DNA of 43,451 nt from Comamonadaceae bacterium (GCA_947373105.1 CANBWK010000014.1:1-43451); one strand, 5' to 3'; positions 1 to 8,390 are shown, counted from the first letter of the stretch. Numbers and translations are program-made. The notes: a model not told the origin generated them from the sequence alone.

Positions 1-320
1 TTGGCATGCTGAGAAAAACTTAACTGCTCAAACCAATCATCACTCTGCCTGGCTTGCGTTTGTAAAGCTTCAGTACGAACACTGAAACTTTTGTCGAGCG
101 ACCAATCATCTTGATAGGATTTTTTAAGATCTGCATAACTTTCAAAACCTAGCGCTTTTGAAAGACGAGTTAAAGTGGTTGGCGCAAGATCAGCGCGTCG
201 AGCGCACTCACGAAGAGATTGCATTGAGACAGCTTGTGGATTGGCTTGCATCCAATCCAAAGCTTTTCGTAACTCAGTACTCAGGTGATTTTGAATCAAA
301 TGTTTCATTCTGAATTTCAT
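1..320 (-). CDS. RpiR/MurR-family transcriptional regulator, N-terminal part (runs off the window)
   Basis: The visible 106 codons encode an N-terminal helix-turn-helix of the RpiR type: a stretch reading LRKALDWMQANPQAVSMQ is followed by SLRECARRADLAPTTLTRLS and then ALGFESYADLKK, the usual order of the family's DNA-binding domain. The effector-binding SIS domain, which in this family senses phosphorylated sugars or related metabolites, would lie outside the window, so it cannot be confirmed. ATG at 320 was chosen; a second ATG at 308 is possible. The gene is divergent from the reductase-kinase-enolase operon at 417 and is its natural candidate regulator. That pairing is inference from position, but a phospho-metabolite sensor fits next to a kinase. 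Confidence 0.8.
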   Translation of the reverse strand, partial: MKFRMKHLIQNHLSTELRKALDWMQANPQAVSMQSLRECARRADLAPTTLTRLSKALGFESYADLKKSYQDDWSLDKSFSVRTEALQTQARQSDDWFEQLSFSQHA

Positions 321-390
321 TATGACCCATTTGTAACTTTTAGTGATAGGTGATATCCCTCGATTCGCCATGAAAACATCCCCCTAAGGC

Positions 391-410
391 TATACTTTTC
401 AAAGTAAGGA
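391..410 (+). promoter_or_regulatory. Putative promoter -10, operator dyad and Shine-Dalgarno of the 417 operon
   Basis: TATACT at 391-396 resembles a -10 box. It overlaps a perfect dyad, TACTTT-TC-AAAGTA (393-406), which runs into a Shine-Dalgarno AAGGA (406-410) six bases before the TTG start at 417. No good -35 is visible at standard spacing. A protein bound to the dyad would cover both the promoter and the ribosome site, so repression by the divergent RpiR regulator is plausible. The site is short and this remains inference. Confidence 0.4.
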
Positions 411-416
411 TCTAAC

Positions 417-1373
417 TTGAGTCACTTGACGTTTAATCACATCGCAGTCGTTGGTGCTGGAGCCGTTGGCAGCTTTTATGGTGCCATGCTTGCCCGCGCT
501 GGTAACAAGGTGACGCTGATTGGTCGGCCCGCACATGTTCAGGCAGTGACCCGCGACGGATTGAAATTGGATTTGGCAACATCTTCTGAGACAGAAATCG
601 TCCGAACACAGGCAAGCAGTGACTTTTCATGTTTGCGAACCGTGGACTTGGTGTTGTTCTGTGTCAAGTCCACTGACAGCGCTTCGGTCGCACTACAAAT
701 TGTGCCATTCCTCACACCGCAAGCTTTGGTCATGAGTTTACAAAATGGTGTGGAGAATGCATCCCTGATTGCACGCCATTTACCGAATGCTGTGATCCCC
801 GCTGTCGTGTATGTGGCCACAGAAATTCCTTCACCAGGATATGTAAAACACAACGGACGTGGTGAGCTGGTCATCGGGTCAATGCAGGACTCTCGCCTCA
901 ACGATCCGGAAAAAACATTAAAGGACATCGTCGCGCTTTTTGCTTCAGCACAGATACCTGTTCAGATTTCGCAAAACGTCATGGCGGAGTTATGGTCCAA
1001 GTTGTTGATCAATTGCGCTTTCAATGCTATTTCAGGCTTAGCCCAAATTCAATACGAAAAACTTGCCGCACTAGATTCAATACGCAGCACCCAAGTCGCT
1101 TTAGTGAGAGAGGTCATTGCAGTAGCCCATGCAGATGGGATTAATTTATCTGAGCCTGTCGCCCTGCAAGCTGTTGCACAAATATCCGTCACGATGGGAA
1201 GTCAAAAATCTTCCACTGCACAAGATATGGCCCGCTCTAAACCCAGTGAAATTGACCATCTCAATGGCTTTATAGCGAGGCGTGGACAAGAGCTTGGGGT
1301 GCCGACTCCAGTTAACCAAGCTTTATTCGCATTGGTCAAACTGATTGAATCCACTTATACCCCTCATGTCTAA
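417..1373 (+). CDS. Ketopantoate reductase (PanE/ApbA) family oxidoreductase
   Basis: The 318-residue protein has the PanE/ApbA layout. An N-terminal Rossmann fold carries GAGAVG at residues 13-18, LQNGVEN follows around 108-114, and the helical C-terminal domain has the catalytic-type Lys195 in WSKLLINCAFN and a conserved SEIDHLNG segment near 280. Family members reduce 2-keto acids with NADPH; only some make pantoate, and catabolic copies are common in Burkholderiales. Translation probably starts at TTG 417, which sits behind AAGGA. The stop overlaps the start of the kinase gene by eight bases, indicating translational coupling. With a kinase and an enolase-like enzyme downstream, reduction or oxidation of a 2-hydroxy/2-keto acid intermediate is a better guess than pantothenate synthesis. 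The substrate is unknown. Confidence 0.85.
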   Translation: MSHLTFNHIAVVGAGAVGSFYGAMLARAGNKVTLIGRPAHVQAVTRDGLKLDLATSSETEIVRTQASSDFSCLRTVDLVLFCVKSTDSASVALQIVPFLTPQALVMSLQNGVENASLIARHLPNAVIPAVVYVATEIPSPGYVKHNGRGELVIGSMQDSRLNDPEKTLKDIVALFASAQIPVQISQNVMAELWSKLLINCAFNAISGLAQIQYEKLAALDSIRSTQVALVREVIAVAHADGINLSEPVALQAVAQISVTMGSQKSSTAQDMARSKPSEIDHLNGFIARRGQELGVPTPVNQALFALVKLIESTYTPHV

Positions 1374-2373
1374 AGAAGAAGTCCCCATCGAATTCGTTCG
1401 GGCTTTGAACGAACTGGGTCTTTCAAACTCCACGTCCTTACATGGCACGCCCCTTACAGGCGGCGTGTCCTCTGATATTTGGTGCATTGAAACAGAAAAA
1501 GGTTTTGTTTGCGCCAAACGTGCCTTGTCCAAATTACGTGTGAAGGCCGATTGGCATGCACCTGTTGAGCGCAACCTTTTTGAAGCCCGGTGGTTGCAAG
1601 TTGCCCATAAAGCCTCTGCGGGATGTGCGCCAGAATTATTAGGCCAGCATACAGAACTTGGCGTATTGGTCATGCAGTATCTTGACCCAGCTCACTATCG
1701 CCTTTGGAAGCAAGAGTTGCATGCTGGCACAGCCGATGAGGCTACCGCACATGCGATGGGGCAAGTTCTATCGCGCATTCACAGTTATGCAGCAAAAAAT
1801 TTCCAGTTAGCCAAAGAGTTCCCAACTGAAAAAATATTTTTTGAAATCAGACTGGCACCCTACTTACTCGCCACCGCTGAGCGCCATCCGAACCTAGCAA
1901 ATGCATTAGAAGCGCTTGTATTGCAAACTCAAAAAAATGCAAAAACTTTGGTGCATGGTGATGTCAGTCCTAAAAATATCTTATTAGGGTCACAGGGCCC
2001 CGTGTTGTTAGATGCAGAATGCGCCACTTGGAGTGACCCCGCTTTTGACTTGGCTTTTTGTCTGAACCACTTGCTGCTCAAGTGTCTGTGGACGCCTTCG
2101 TCCACATCAGGATTTTTGCATTGCTTTGAAGTTCTGAGCAACAGTTATTTGCAATCAGTGGATTGGGAACTGTCCAGTGCAATTGAAGCAAGAGCGGCTC
2201 GACTGTTACCTGGACTTATGCTGGCCAGAGTGGATGGCAAGTCACCTGTCGAATATGTCACTGAAGAGCATCAACGCGATCACATCAGACGCGTAGCCAG
2301 CGCATTACTCTTAAAGCCAGCAAGCTATTTGCGAGAAGTCGCCCATGCATGGGCCAAGGACCTCAAGACATGA
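1366..2373 (+). CDS. APH-fold (aminoglycoside phosphotransferase / choline kinase-like) small-molecule kinase
   Basis: The 335-residue protein has the kinase catalytic loop HGDVSPKN (His197, Asp199, Asn204) and the metal-binding segment LLDAE (Asp216, Glu218), as in the APH/choline kinase/methylthioribose kinase group. A lysine near residue 51 (VCAKRAL) is the likely ATP contact. ATG 1366 is preferred over an upstream in-frame TTG at 1345, because it gives an eight-base overlap with the preceding stop and a normal N-terminus. The gene ends with an ATGA overlap into the enolase-like gene, so the three are almost certainly one operon. Resistance to aminoglycosides is unlikely in this metabolic context. 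The inferred role is phosphorylation of a small hydroxylated intermediate that the next enzyme then uses; the substrate cannot be read from the sequence. Confidence 0.82.
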   Translation: MSKEEVPIEFVRALNELGLSNSTSLHGTPLTGGVSSDIWCIETEKGFVCAKRALSKLRVKADWHAPVERNLFEARWLQVAHKASAGCAPELLGQHTELGVLVMQYLDPAHYRLWKQELHAGTADEATAHAMGQVLSRIHSYAAKNFQLAKEFPTEKIFFEIRLAPYLLATAERHPNLANALEALVLQTQKNAKTLVHGDVSPKNILLGSQGPVLLDAECATWSDPAFDLAFCLNHLLLKCLWTPSSTSGFLHCFEVLSNSYLQSVDWELSSAIEARAARLLPGLMLARVDGKSPVEYVTEEHQRDHIRRVASALLLKPASYLREVAHAWAKDLKT

Positions 2374-3656
2374 CATCGTTTGGAATCAAATCTATCTTCG
2401 CTAGGCGAGTCTGGGACAGTCGAGGGCGACCAACGGTTGAAGCTGAGCTCACACTCAATAATGGGTCTGTGGGCAGAGCCATTGCACCTGCTGGCGCCTC
2501 TAAAGGAACGCGTGAGGCACTTGAATTAAGGGACGGGGGTGAGCGGTTTGGCGGCCTGGATGTGATGCAGGCGGTCGGGCATATCAACAGTGACATTGCA
2601 AGTGCACTTGTGGGGACAAAGGCTGACAACCAGTCTGTTCTTGATCAGATGCTCATTGACCTTGATGGAACTGTCAACAAGTCAAGACTGGGCGCCAATG
2701 CAACTTTGGCTGTGTCGATGGCCGCAGCGCATGCCATGGCCGCCGCCTCGGACATGCCCTTATACCGATATCTGGGCAATGGCCAAATTGGACGGCTGCC
2801 CATGCCTCAAATCCAAATTTTTGGCGGTGGAGCCCATGCAGGCCGACGTGTCGATGTGCAGGACTTCATGGTGGTCTGCCCTGGTGCCACCAGTTTTGCG
2901 CAGGCTTTGGAGTGGACAGCAGAAGTCTACCGTCATGCAGGATTACTGATGGCGCAACGCGGTTCACTGTTTGGCGTTGCTGATGAAGGAGGCTGGTGGC
3001 CTGACTTTTCAAGTAACGAACAAGCGCTGGAGATGCTGGTACTTTCAATTGAGCGAGCTGGGTATATACCGGGAGAGCAAGTTGCGATCGCTTTGGATAT
3101 CGCAGCATCCGAATTTGGGCAACAAGGTCAATACCGCCTAGGACTTGAATCCCGTGCATTGGACTCCGACGGCATGATCGAAATGCTGTTGGGATGGATT
3201 GATAAATACCCCATCGTCTCCATAGAAGACCCTTTGGCAGAAGACGATCCGGTGGGGTTCGCCCGCTTTACCCAAGCCATTGGCCATCGACTGCAAATTG
3301 TGGGGGATGATTTTTTGGTCTCCCATTCGAGCCTCATTCGAGAGGCCGCCGATTTAGGCGCTGCAAACACGGTCCTGCTTAAACCCAACCAACGGGGAAC
3401 GCTCAGCGAAACCTTGCAAGCTTGGAAAGTAGCGCAAGAACTGGGCTATTCAGCCATCGTGTCCGCCCGCTCAGGCGAAACCGAAGACACCACCATTGTC
3501 GACCTGGCCATTGGCTGGAATGTAGGTCAACTCAAAGTCGGATCGTTCGCCAGAAGTGAACGCATGGTCAAGTGGAACCATGCGCTGCGCATTGAGGAAC
3601 AACTGGGCGCGCAAGCCAGTTTTGCTGGCTCTAGCGTATTCCACAGAACTCACTGA
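2370..3656 (+). CDS. Enolase paralogue with altered active site
   Basis: This 428-residue protein aligns by eye with phosphopyruvate hydratase over its whole length. The Mg2+ ligands (Asp243, Glu286, Asp313), catalytic Lys338, Glu206 in ADEGG, Lys389 and the RSGETED segment are kept. Several substrate-contact positions differ from E. coli enolase: the QEFM glutamate is Asp165, the SHRSG histidine is Ala366, NGGEHA has become GGGAHA, and the mobile-loop serine of PSGASTG is Ala41 in PAGASKG. The core chemistry of proton abstraction next to a carboxylate is therefore probably retained on a different substrate. ATG 2370 overlaps the kinase stop. Its 3' end overlaps the convergent Bug gene by seven bases. 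A glycolytic role is unlikely given the operon and the substitutions. Confidence 0.88.
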   Translation: MTSFGIKSIFARRVWDSRGRPTVEAELTLNNGSVGRAIAPAGASKGTREALELRDGGERFGGLDVMQAVGHINSDIASALVGTKADNQSVLDQMLIDLDGTVNKSRLGANATLAVSMAAAHAMAAASDMPLYRYLGNGQIGRLPMPQIQIFGGGAHAGRRVDVQDFMVVCPGATSFAQALEWTAEVYRHAGLLMAQRGSLFGVADEGGWWPDFSSNEQALEMLVLSIERAGYIPGEQVAIALDIAASEFGQQGQYRLGLESRALDSDGMIEMLLGWIDKYPIVSIEDPLAEDDPVGFARFTQAIGHRLQIVGDDFLVSHSSLIREAADLGAANTVLLKPNQRGTLSETLQAWKVAQELGYSAIVSARSGETEDTTIVDLAIGWNVGQLKVGSFARSERMVKWNHALRIEEQLGAQASFAGSSVFHRTH

Positions 3657-4606
3657 ACCTCAATGCCTGCCATCGGAACATAATTCCGCCATTTTTCTCG
3701 TTCCTGACGTTCGCCAGCAAGTAATTCGGCCAGACTCATCTTTTGTGGCGCGAAGGCAAAACCCTCCAACCGGGACTTAATAGGGTCAGTGGTCACCGCC
3801 TCATTGACCCAATCATTCAATCGCTGCTGTATCTCGATAGGTGTTGATGCAGGAACAGCTATACCTAAGAACCCACCTTGAATATTAAAGTTGGGGTATG
3901 ACTCGTTGATCATGGGAATGCCAGGATATTTTTTGAGACGAGACGTGCTGTGAACAGCCAAGGCACGTAATACCTTAGAGGCCACAAAAGAGTCGCCTTG
4001 AACGGTATCGGTAAAAATCACCTGGATCTGACCACCGATCAACTCCGACATCGCTTGGTTGACTTGCTTATAAGGTATGGGCGTTAAGCTAATACCTGCC
4101 GTATGCGCAAACAGGGCGCTGGTGACTTGCGATGTGGCATTGAAATGACCGTAATTGATCTTGCCAGGCGCAGCCTTGGCAGCCGCTACGAAATCCTGCA
4201 AGGTCGCCCAGGGCGCATCGGGGCGAACCAACATGTAAGTTGAACCAGGACCAAATGATCCCACCAAGCGAAAATCTTTTTCAGGATCGTAAGGTAACTT
4301 TTTAAAAAGACTCGGATTGGCCAAGTGTGTTGAGGTCGTTGCCAAAAGCAGAACTGAGCCATCTGCAGGTGCTTTGCGAACCGATTCAACTCCAATGACC
4401 CCATTGGCACCAGCGCGGTTCTCCACAACCACAGCTTGACCGGTTTTACGTGTAATAAAGTCTGCAAGCATGCGTGCAGAAATATCCCCCGACCCCCCGG
4501 GACCAAAAGGAACAATGATCTGGATTGACTTAGGCTGCGCCCGCGCACTGGGCAAAACCGCCAAAGGTAAAGCACCCACCCATCCTGCAAATTGCCGTCT
4601 TTTCAT
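3650..4606 (-). CDS. Bug/TctC-family periplasmic solute-binding protein
   Basis: The 318-residue protein starts with a twin-arginine-containing leader (MKRRQFAGWVGALPLAVLPS) that ends at a signal peptidase-like ARAQ. The Bug signature follows: IIVPFGPGGSGD, then VVENRAGANGVIG, then PADG. Bug proteins bind carboxylates or aromatic acids and pass them to tripartite tricarboxylate transporter (TctAB) membrane units. No TctA or TctB lies in this window. The gene overlaps the CaiB stop by four bases (ATGA) and has GGAGA upstream, so it is the last gene of the hydratase-CoA transferase-Bug operon. It probably captures the acid that this operon activates with CoA. Ligand unknown. Confidence 0.93.
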   Translation of the reverse strand: MKRRQFAGWVGALPLAVLPSARAQPKSIQIIVPFGPGGSGDISARMLADFITRKTGQAVVVENRAGANGVIGVESVRKAPADGSVLLLATTSTHLANPSLFKKLPYDPEKDFRLVGSFGPGSTYMLVRPDAPWATLQDFVAAAKAAPGKINYGHFNATSQVTSALFAHTAGISLTPIPYKQVNQAMSELIGGQIQVIFTDTVQGDSFVASKVLRALAVHSTSRLKKYPGIPMINESYPNFNIQGGFLGIAVPASTPIEIQQRLNDWVNEAVTTDPIKSRLEGFAFAPQKMSLAELLAGERQEREKWRNYVPMAGIEVQ

Positions 4607-5769
4607 TTTTTATCTCCATCAAGTTGTGTCGAAAAATCTTTGCAAATTTCTTGTGTGTGCTCGCCGACATGAGGCGCTCGGTGCTCGACCGGTGGACGCA
4701 TTCCATCAAAAGAAACAGGCAGCCCAACGACCTTCAAATCCAAGTCTGGAATGCTCTGAAAAATGCCGATCTCGTGCGTTTGCGGTTGTGCCATGACTTG
4801 CTCGAAATCGTGAATCGGCGCACACGGAATGCCAAGACCTTCAAGCAATTCATTCCAATAATCACTCGTCTGCGTTCGAAAAATAGCTTCCATTTCCGGA
4901 ATGATGGTCGCCTTGTTCTTGACGCGAAGTGCATTGCTTGCATACAGAGGATCGATTGCCCAATCCTCCCTTCCCAATGCTTTTACCAATTTAACAAAAA
5001 GCCGGTCATTTGCTGCCGCGACAACAACCTCTCCATCCGAGGTCGGGAGGGCTTGAAACACCACCACATTCGGATTGCCGCTTCGATGACGGGTTGGCTG
5101 CTTTTTCGTCACTTGATAACCCGCCATCATCACCTGCAACCAACCCAGCGCTGTTTCAAACAATGAAGTGTCCACCACACAGCCTTTGCCGGACTGTTGG
5201 CGTTGAAACAAGGCTGCAATGCAACCCAAAGCAGACCAAATGCCTGTGCCCAAATCCAGCACTTGCATGCCCACGCGTGAGGTGGGTCCATTCGCATCGC
5301 CATTGACACTGAATAATCCCGCAAAGGCTTGAATCATGGGCTCGTACCCGGGGTCTAGCTTTTTAGGGCCTTTGTGACCAAACGCGGTCAGTGAGCAATA
5401 GACCAATCGCGGATTCAAGGCGCATATTTCAGCAGACCCTAAGCCCAACTCATCGAGCAAGCCTGGGCGCATGTTCTGCACAAAGACGTCCGCCTCAGAC
5501 AAATAGTTCTTCAGCCACACAATATGCTCGGGATTTTTGACATCCAGGGCGATGCTTTTTTTGCCATGGTTCATGGCCTGGAAAGTCGTTGCAGTCCCTT
5601 GCAAAAACGGCGGTCCCCAGCCCCGGGCATCGTCTCCGGTTTCGGGACGTTCGATTTTGACCACATGCGCCCCCAATGAGGACAGAATTTCGCTCGCATA
5701 GGGGCCTGCAATGTTCTGCCCCATCTCGACGACCCGTATTCCGCTTAACGGCAAATTGGCTGCTTGCAT
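4603..5769 (-). CDS. CaiB/BaiF-type (class III) CoA-transferase
   Basis: The 388-residue protein matches class III CoA-transferases such as formyl-CoA and carnitinyl-CoA transferase. It opens with LSGIRVVEMGQNIAGPYA, has the HVVKIERPETGDDAR segment (residues 35-49), NHGKKSIALD, and the catalytic-type Asp172 in QVLDLGTG. These enzymes move CoA between carboxylic acids through an aspartyl anhydride. It follows the hydratase by two bases and overlaps the Bug gene by four, so uptake, activation and hydration are encoded together. The substrate acid is unknown. All recognisable family segments are present and nothing suggests decay. Confidence 0.93.
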   Translation of the reverse strand: MQAANLPLSGIRVVEMGQNIAGPYASEILSSLGAHVVKIERPETGDDARGWGPPFLQGTATTFQAMNHGKKSIALDVKNPEHIVWLKNYLSEADVFVQNMRPGLLDELGLGSAEICALNPRLVYCSLTAFGHKGPKKLDPGYEPMIQAFAGLFSVNGDANGPTSRVGMQVLDLGTGIWSALGCIAALFQRQQSGKGCVVDTSLFETALGWLQVMMAGYQVTKKQPTRHRSGNPNVVVFQALPTSDGEVVVAAANDRLFVKLVKALGREDWAIDPLYASNALRVKNKATIIPEMEAIFRTQTSDYWNELLEGLGIPCAPIHDFEQVMAQPQTHEIGIFQSIPDLDLKVVGLPVSFDGMRPPVEHRAPHVGEHTQEICKDFSTQLDGDKK

Positions 5770-5771
5770 AT

Positions 5772-6554
5772 TTATTGACCTGTGAAATTCGGTTTGCGTT
5801 TTTCAAGAAAATGCTTCACACCTTCTTTGAAGTCTTCGGTCCCTCGGCACAGCGCGATTTCTCTGTCCGCTGTGTGTGTTGCTTGTCCAAAGGTCTGGTA
5901 GCGTGCTTGCAGCAGTTGCTTTTTAATAATGCGCATAGAGCGGGGAGAGCATGATGACGCAAGATCTTTGGCATAGGACATGACCGCATCCAGAAACCCC
6001 TCCGAAGGACGGAGCAAGGCCATCCCCATCTGGCTGGCCTCTTGGGCTTCGATGGTGCGACCGCTCAAAAGCAGATCGGCCGTGTGCAAAGGTCCAATCA
6101 GGCGCGGAAGCAACCAAGCCAGTCCGTGTTCTGCGACCAAGCCTCTTCGGGTATAGGGTGTTGCCACTTTGGCGCCGCTGGCGATAAAGCGCACATCGCA
6201 ATACAACGCGAGGCACAGCCCCACGCCCACCGCTGCACCGTTGACGGCTGCAATCAGCGGTTTGTCAAAACCAAACAGATAGCCATAGCGCTGCAGAACA
6301 TCATCCTCGGAGTCCGTCATGAAGGCCTTGCGGTCGGAGGACCCGAGCACCGCCATGTCCATGCCGGCGCAAAACGCTTTGCCAGCACCGGTGATCAGCA
6401 CGCAGCGGACGGCTCCATCTTGTTGCGCATTCTCTATGACCGATCGGAGTTCGATTTCCAAATTCGGCGTCCAGGCGTTGAGCCTGTCCGGACGGTTCAA
6501 TGTGATCAGCCCCACGCCATCCTGGACGTTGTAAATGAGTTCTGAGTACTCCAC
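5772..6554 (-). CDS. Enoyl-CoA hydratase/isomerase (crotonase) family protein
   Basis: About 260 residues in the crotonase fold: LITLNRPDRLNAW near the N-terminus, the oxyanion-hole segment GAGKAFCAGMD, and the second oxyanion/catalytic region AAVNGAAVGVGLCLALYCD followed by EHGLAWLLPR. The reading frame stays open upstream to 6653, into the regulator's start. GTG at 6554 is preferred because AAGG lies seven bases before it and the family's normal N-terminus (VEYSELIYNVQDG) begins there. It is the first gene of the operon with CaiB and Bug, and is divergent from an IclR regulator. It probably hydrates or isomerises the CoA thioester formed by the transferase. Substrate not determined. Confidence 0.9.
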   Translation of the reverse strand: MEYSELIYNVQDGVGLITLNRPDRLNAWTPNLEIELRSVIENAQQDGAVRCVLITGAGKAFCAGMDMAVLGSSDRKAFMTDSEDDVLQRYGYLFGFDKPLIAAVNGAAVGVGLCLALYCDVRFIASGAKVATPYTRRGLVAEHGLAWLLPRLIGPLHTADLLLSGRTIEAQEASQMGMALLRPSEGFLDAVMSYAKDLASSCSPRSMRIIKKQLLQARYQTFGQATHTADREIALCRGTEDFKEGVKHFLEKRKPNFTGQ

Positions 6555-6622
6555 TGCAAGCCTTGGTGAATGAGTTAATCCTGTTTTCAGTATGGATTTG
6601 CTCAGGCCAAAGCACAATACAA

Positions 6623-6643
6623 TAATTTCACTATTCGAAATTA
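6623..6643. promoter_or_regulatory. Perfect dyad, likely IclR-family operator
   Basis: TAATTTC-N7-GAAATTA is a perfect inverted repeat with seven-base arms in the 97-base gap between the divergent hydratase and IclR genes. It ends nine bases before the regulator's ATG. Position and symmetry fit a site used for both autoregulation and control of the hydratase-CaiB-Bug operon. Binding by the neighbouring protein is inferred, not shown. Confidence 0.5.
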
Positions 6644-6651
6644 ATTTAACC

Positions 6652-7479
6652 ATGCAATCACCCTCCTCGCCCTCTAGTCGCCAGCAAACCCGGCAAACGG
6701 GCTTATTTGTGCGAACTACGCCCGGCAGTCAGTCTCTGGAGCGGGGCTTGAACATCATGAGAGCCTTCCGGCATGGCGTGGACTTATTGACCAATGCCGA
6801 CATCGCCGAGCGCACGGGTCTCGTGCGTCCAACCGTCAGTCGGCTGTGCCGATCACTGGTGGAATCGGGTTTTTTGGAATATGACACGCAGCGCCGTGGC
6901 TACCGCTTGAGCATTGCCAGCCTGAGCCTGGCTTTGTCTTTTCGCTCCTCTGAACCCGAACTGGAGAGTGCCTTGAGTTTGATGGGCGATCTCGCCCAAG
7001 GACGGCAAGTCAATGTGGGTATTGCAACCGCAGATCTTGACGAGATGGTCTATTTGGAATCTGTACGTTTCAGTCGAAAAGGCATTTTCCGGCGAATGGT
7101 TGCCGGCAGCCGCATCCCGATTGCAGACACCTCATTGGGTTGCGCTTATTTGGCAGGTTTGGATTTAACACAACGAGAAAAAATGTTGCAAACTTTGCAC
7201 CAAGCCCATCCGCATGACTGGCCAAAAATGAAAATGGCCATTCAAAAAGCACTGCGAATGTTTCGCGTAAAGGGTTATTGCTATGCACAGTGGCAAGCAG
7301 GCATGGGGGCAGCGGCAGCGCCCATCCATTCACCCAGCGGGAGGACCTATGCGATTAACATCAGCTTCCCTGTGGGAGCGGGCGACGCCGAGAACACCTT
7401 GCTCCAACAATTTGCCCCTCTGCTGCTGGACTTGGTAGCGCAAATTCAGCAAGACTGGTCCAATCCTAAAGCCCCTTGA
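6652..7479 (+). CDS. IclR-family transcriptional regulator
   Basis: The 275-residue protein has an N-terminal winged helix-turn-helix: SLERGLNIMRAF, then LTNADIAERTGLVRPTVSRL and SGFLEYD. An effector domain with GCAYLAG and the usual C-terminal AINISFPVGAG segment follows. IclR proteins in Burkholderiales often control degradation of aromatic or organic acids and act as repressors or activators. ATG 6652 is chosen because it begins just before the recognisable domain, although the frame is open upstream to 6592. The gene is divergent from the hydratase-CaiB-Bug operon across a perfect dyad. Its 3' end overlaps the convergent second hydratase by 14 bases. It is the likely local regulator of both hydratase genes. 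Confidence 0.93.
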   Translation: MQSPSSPSSRQQTRQTGLFVRTTPGSQSLERGLNIMRAFRHGVDLLTNADIAERTGLVRPTVSRLCRSLVESGFLEYDTQRRGYRLSIASLSLALSFRSSEPELESALSLMGDLAQGRQVNVGIATADLDEMVYLESVRFSRKGIFRRMVAGSRIPIADTSLGCAYLAGLDLTQREKMLQTLHQAHPHDWPKMKMAIQKALRMFRVKGYCYAQWQAGMGAAAAPIHSPSGRTYAINISFPVGAGDAENTLLQQFAPLLLDLVAQIQQDWSNPKAP

Positions 7480-8254
7480 ATACAGGCTTGCGTCGCTCCA
7501 AAAATGCTTGACGACCCTCTGCAAAGTCCACACTTTGCTTGGTCAATTCCTGCCTTGAAGCCAGAGCTTGCGCATTGACATGGCCCGAAGCCAATTCATT
7601 GAGGGACTTTTTGGTTTCTTGAACAGCCAATGGTGCCAGGCCTTGGACCTCTTGAGTGAACGCGCTCAACTTCAGCGCCCATTCTTCCGCACCCACAAAC
7701 TCTTCAAAAATACCCAATTGAGCCAATTGCTGCGTATTGAAGGTACGGGCAGTCAAAAAGGCTCGCTTGGCCGCCGACTCGCCAAACAAACGCAAGTAGC
7801 GCTGCAAGCCACTCGGGTAGTAGTGCAAACCCAATGCTGCGGCAGGCATACGCCATTCCGAGCCTTGCAAACCCAAACGCAAATCGCAAGCCAAAACCAA
7901 ATCGGTAGCGCCGCCATAAACACTGCCATTCAGACCGCAAATGGTGATCGGCCGCATAGCGGCTAAGGCATCAGGCACTTGCTCAAAAGCCACCGCGTGG
8001 GGGTCTGCTTGACCGAAGCTTCCTATGTCGTAGCCCGCACAAAACACCGGTCTGGGCTGACCATCTGTATTGGCTGTCAAAACCAGAACTCGAACAGATT
8101 CATCTTGATTAACAGCTTCAAAATGCGTTAACAAGGTTCGTAAATCATTGTTTTCAAGTCTATTGCGGTGTGCCGGCCTGTTCAAGGTGATGGTGGCGAC
8201 ACCCTTTTGAACGTTCAGTACCGGCGCACTGGAAGAAGAAATAATTGAAGGCAT
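7466..8254 (-). CDS. Second enoyl-CoA hydratase/isomerase family protein
   Basis: The 262-residue crotonase-family protein has GVATITLNRPAHRNRL at its N-terminus, the oxyanion segment PVFCAGYDIGSF, and GLNGSVYGGATDLVLACDLR. It differs clearly from the hydratase at 5772, so it is not a recent duplicate and probably acts on another intermediate. Both end with the same type of tail, FLERRKP followed by F(T/K)G, a common feature of the family. It is divergent from the Rieske operon at 8447 and convergent with the IclR gene. The surrounding CoA transferase and the oxygenases suggest a role in beta-oxidation-like steps after ring opening, which is inference. Confidence 0.9.
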   Translation of the reverse strand: MPSIISSSSAPVLNVQKGVATITLNRPAHRNRLENNDLRTLLTHFEAVNQDESVRVLVLTANTDGQPRPVFCAGYDIGSFGQADPHAVAFEQVPDALAAMRPITICGLNGSVYGGATDLVLACDLRLGLQGSEWRMPAAALGLHYYPSGLQRYLRLFGESAAKRAFLTARTFNTQQLAQLGIFEEFVGAEEWALKLSAFTQEVQGLAPLAVQETKKSLNELASGHVNAQALASRQELTKQSVDFAEGRQAFLERRKPVFKGL

Positions 8255-8390
8255 GGTAGATCCGCTTAGAAACTATAAAGGTGATTGTCGATTACCAGGA
8301 CATTCGCCCCCCGGTGAGTGCTTGCACATCTTGAAACCATTGTGAAAGAAGATCGCTGCGTGGCGCAAGCAAAGGCGGGACACCTCAGGA

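Noticed and set aside
2370-3656. Housekeeping glycolytic enolase
   Set aside because: The operon context and changes at four substrate-side positions argue against it, although the fold is certain.
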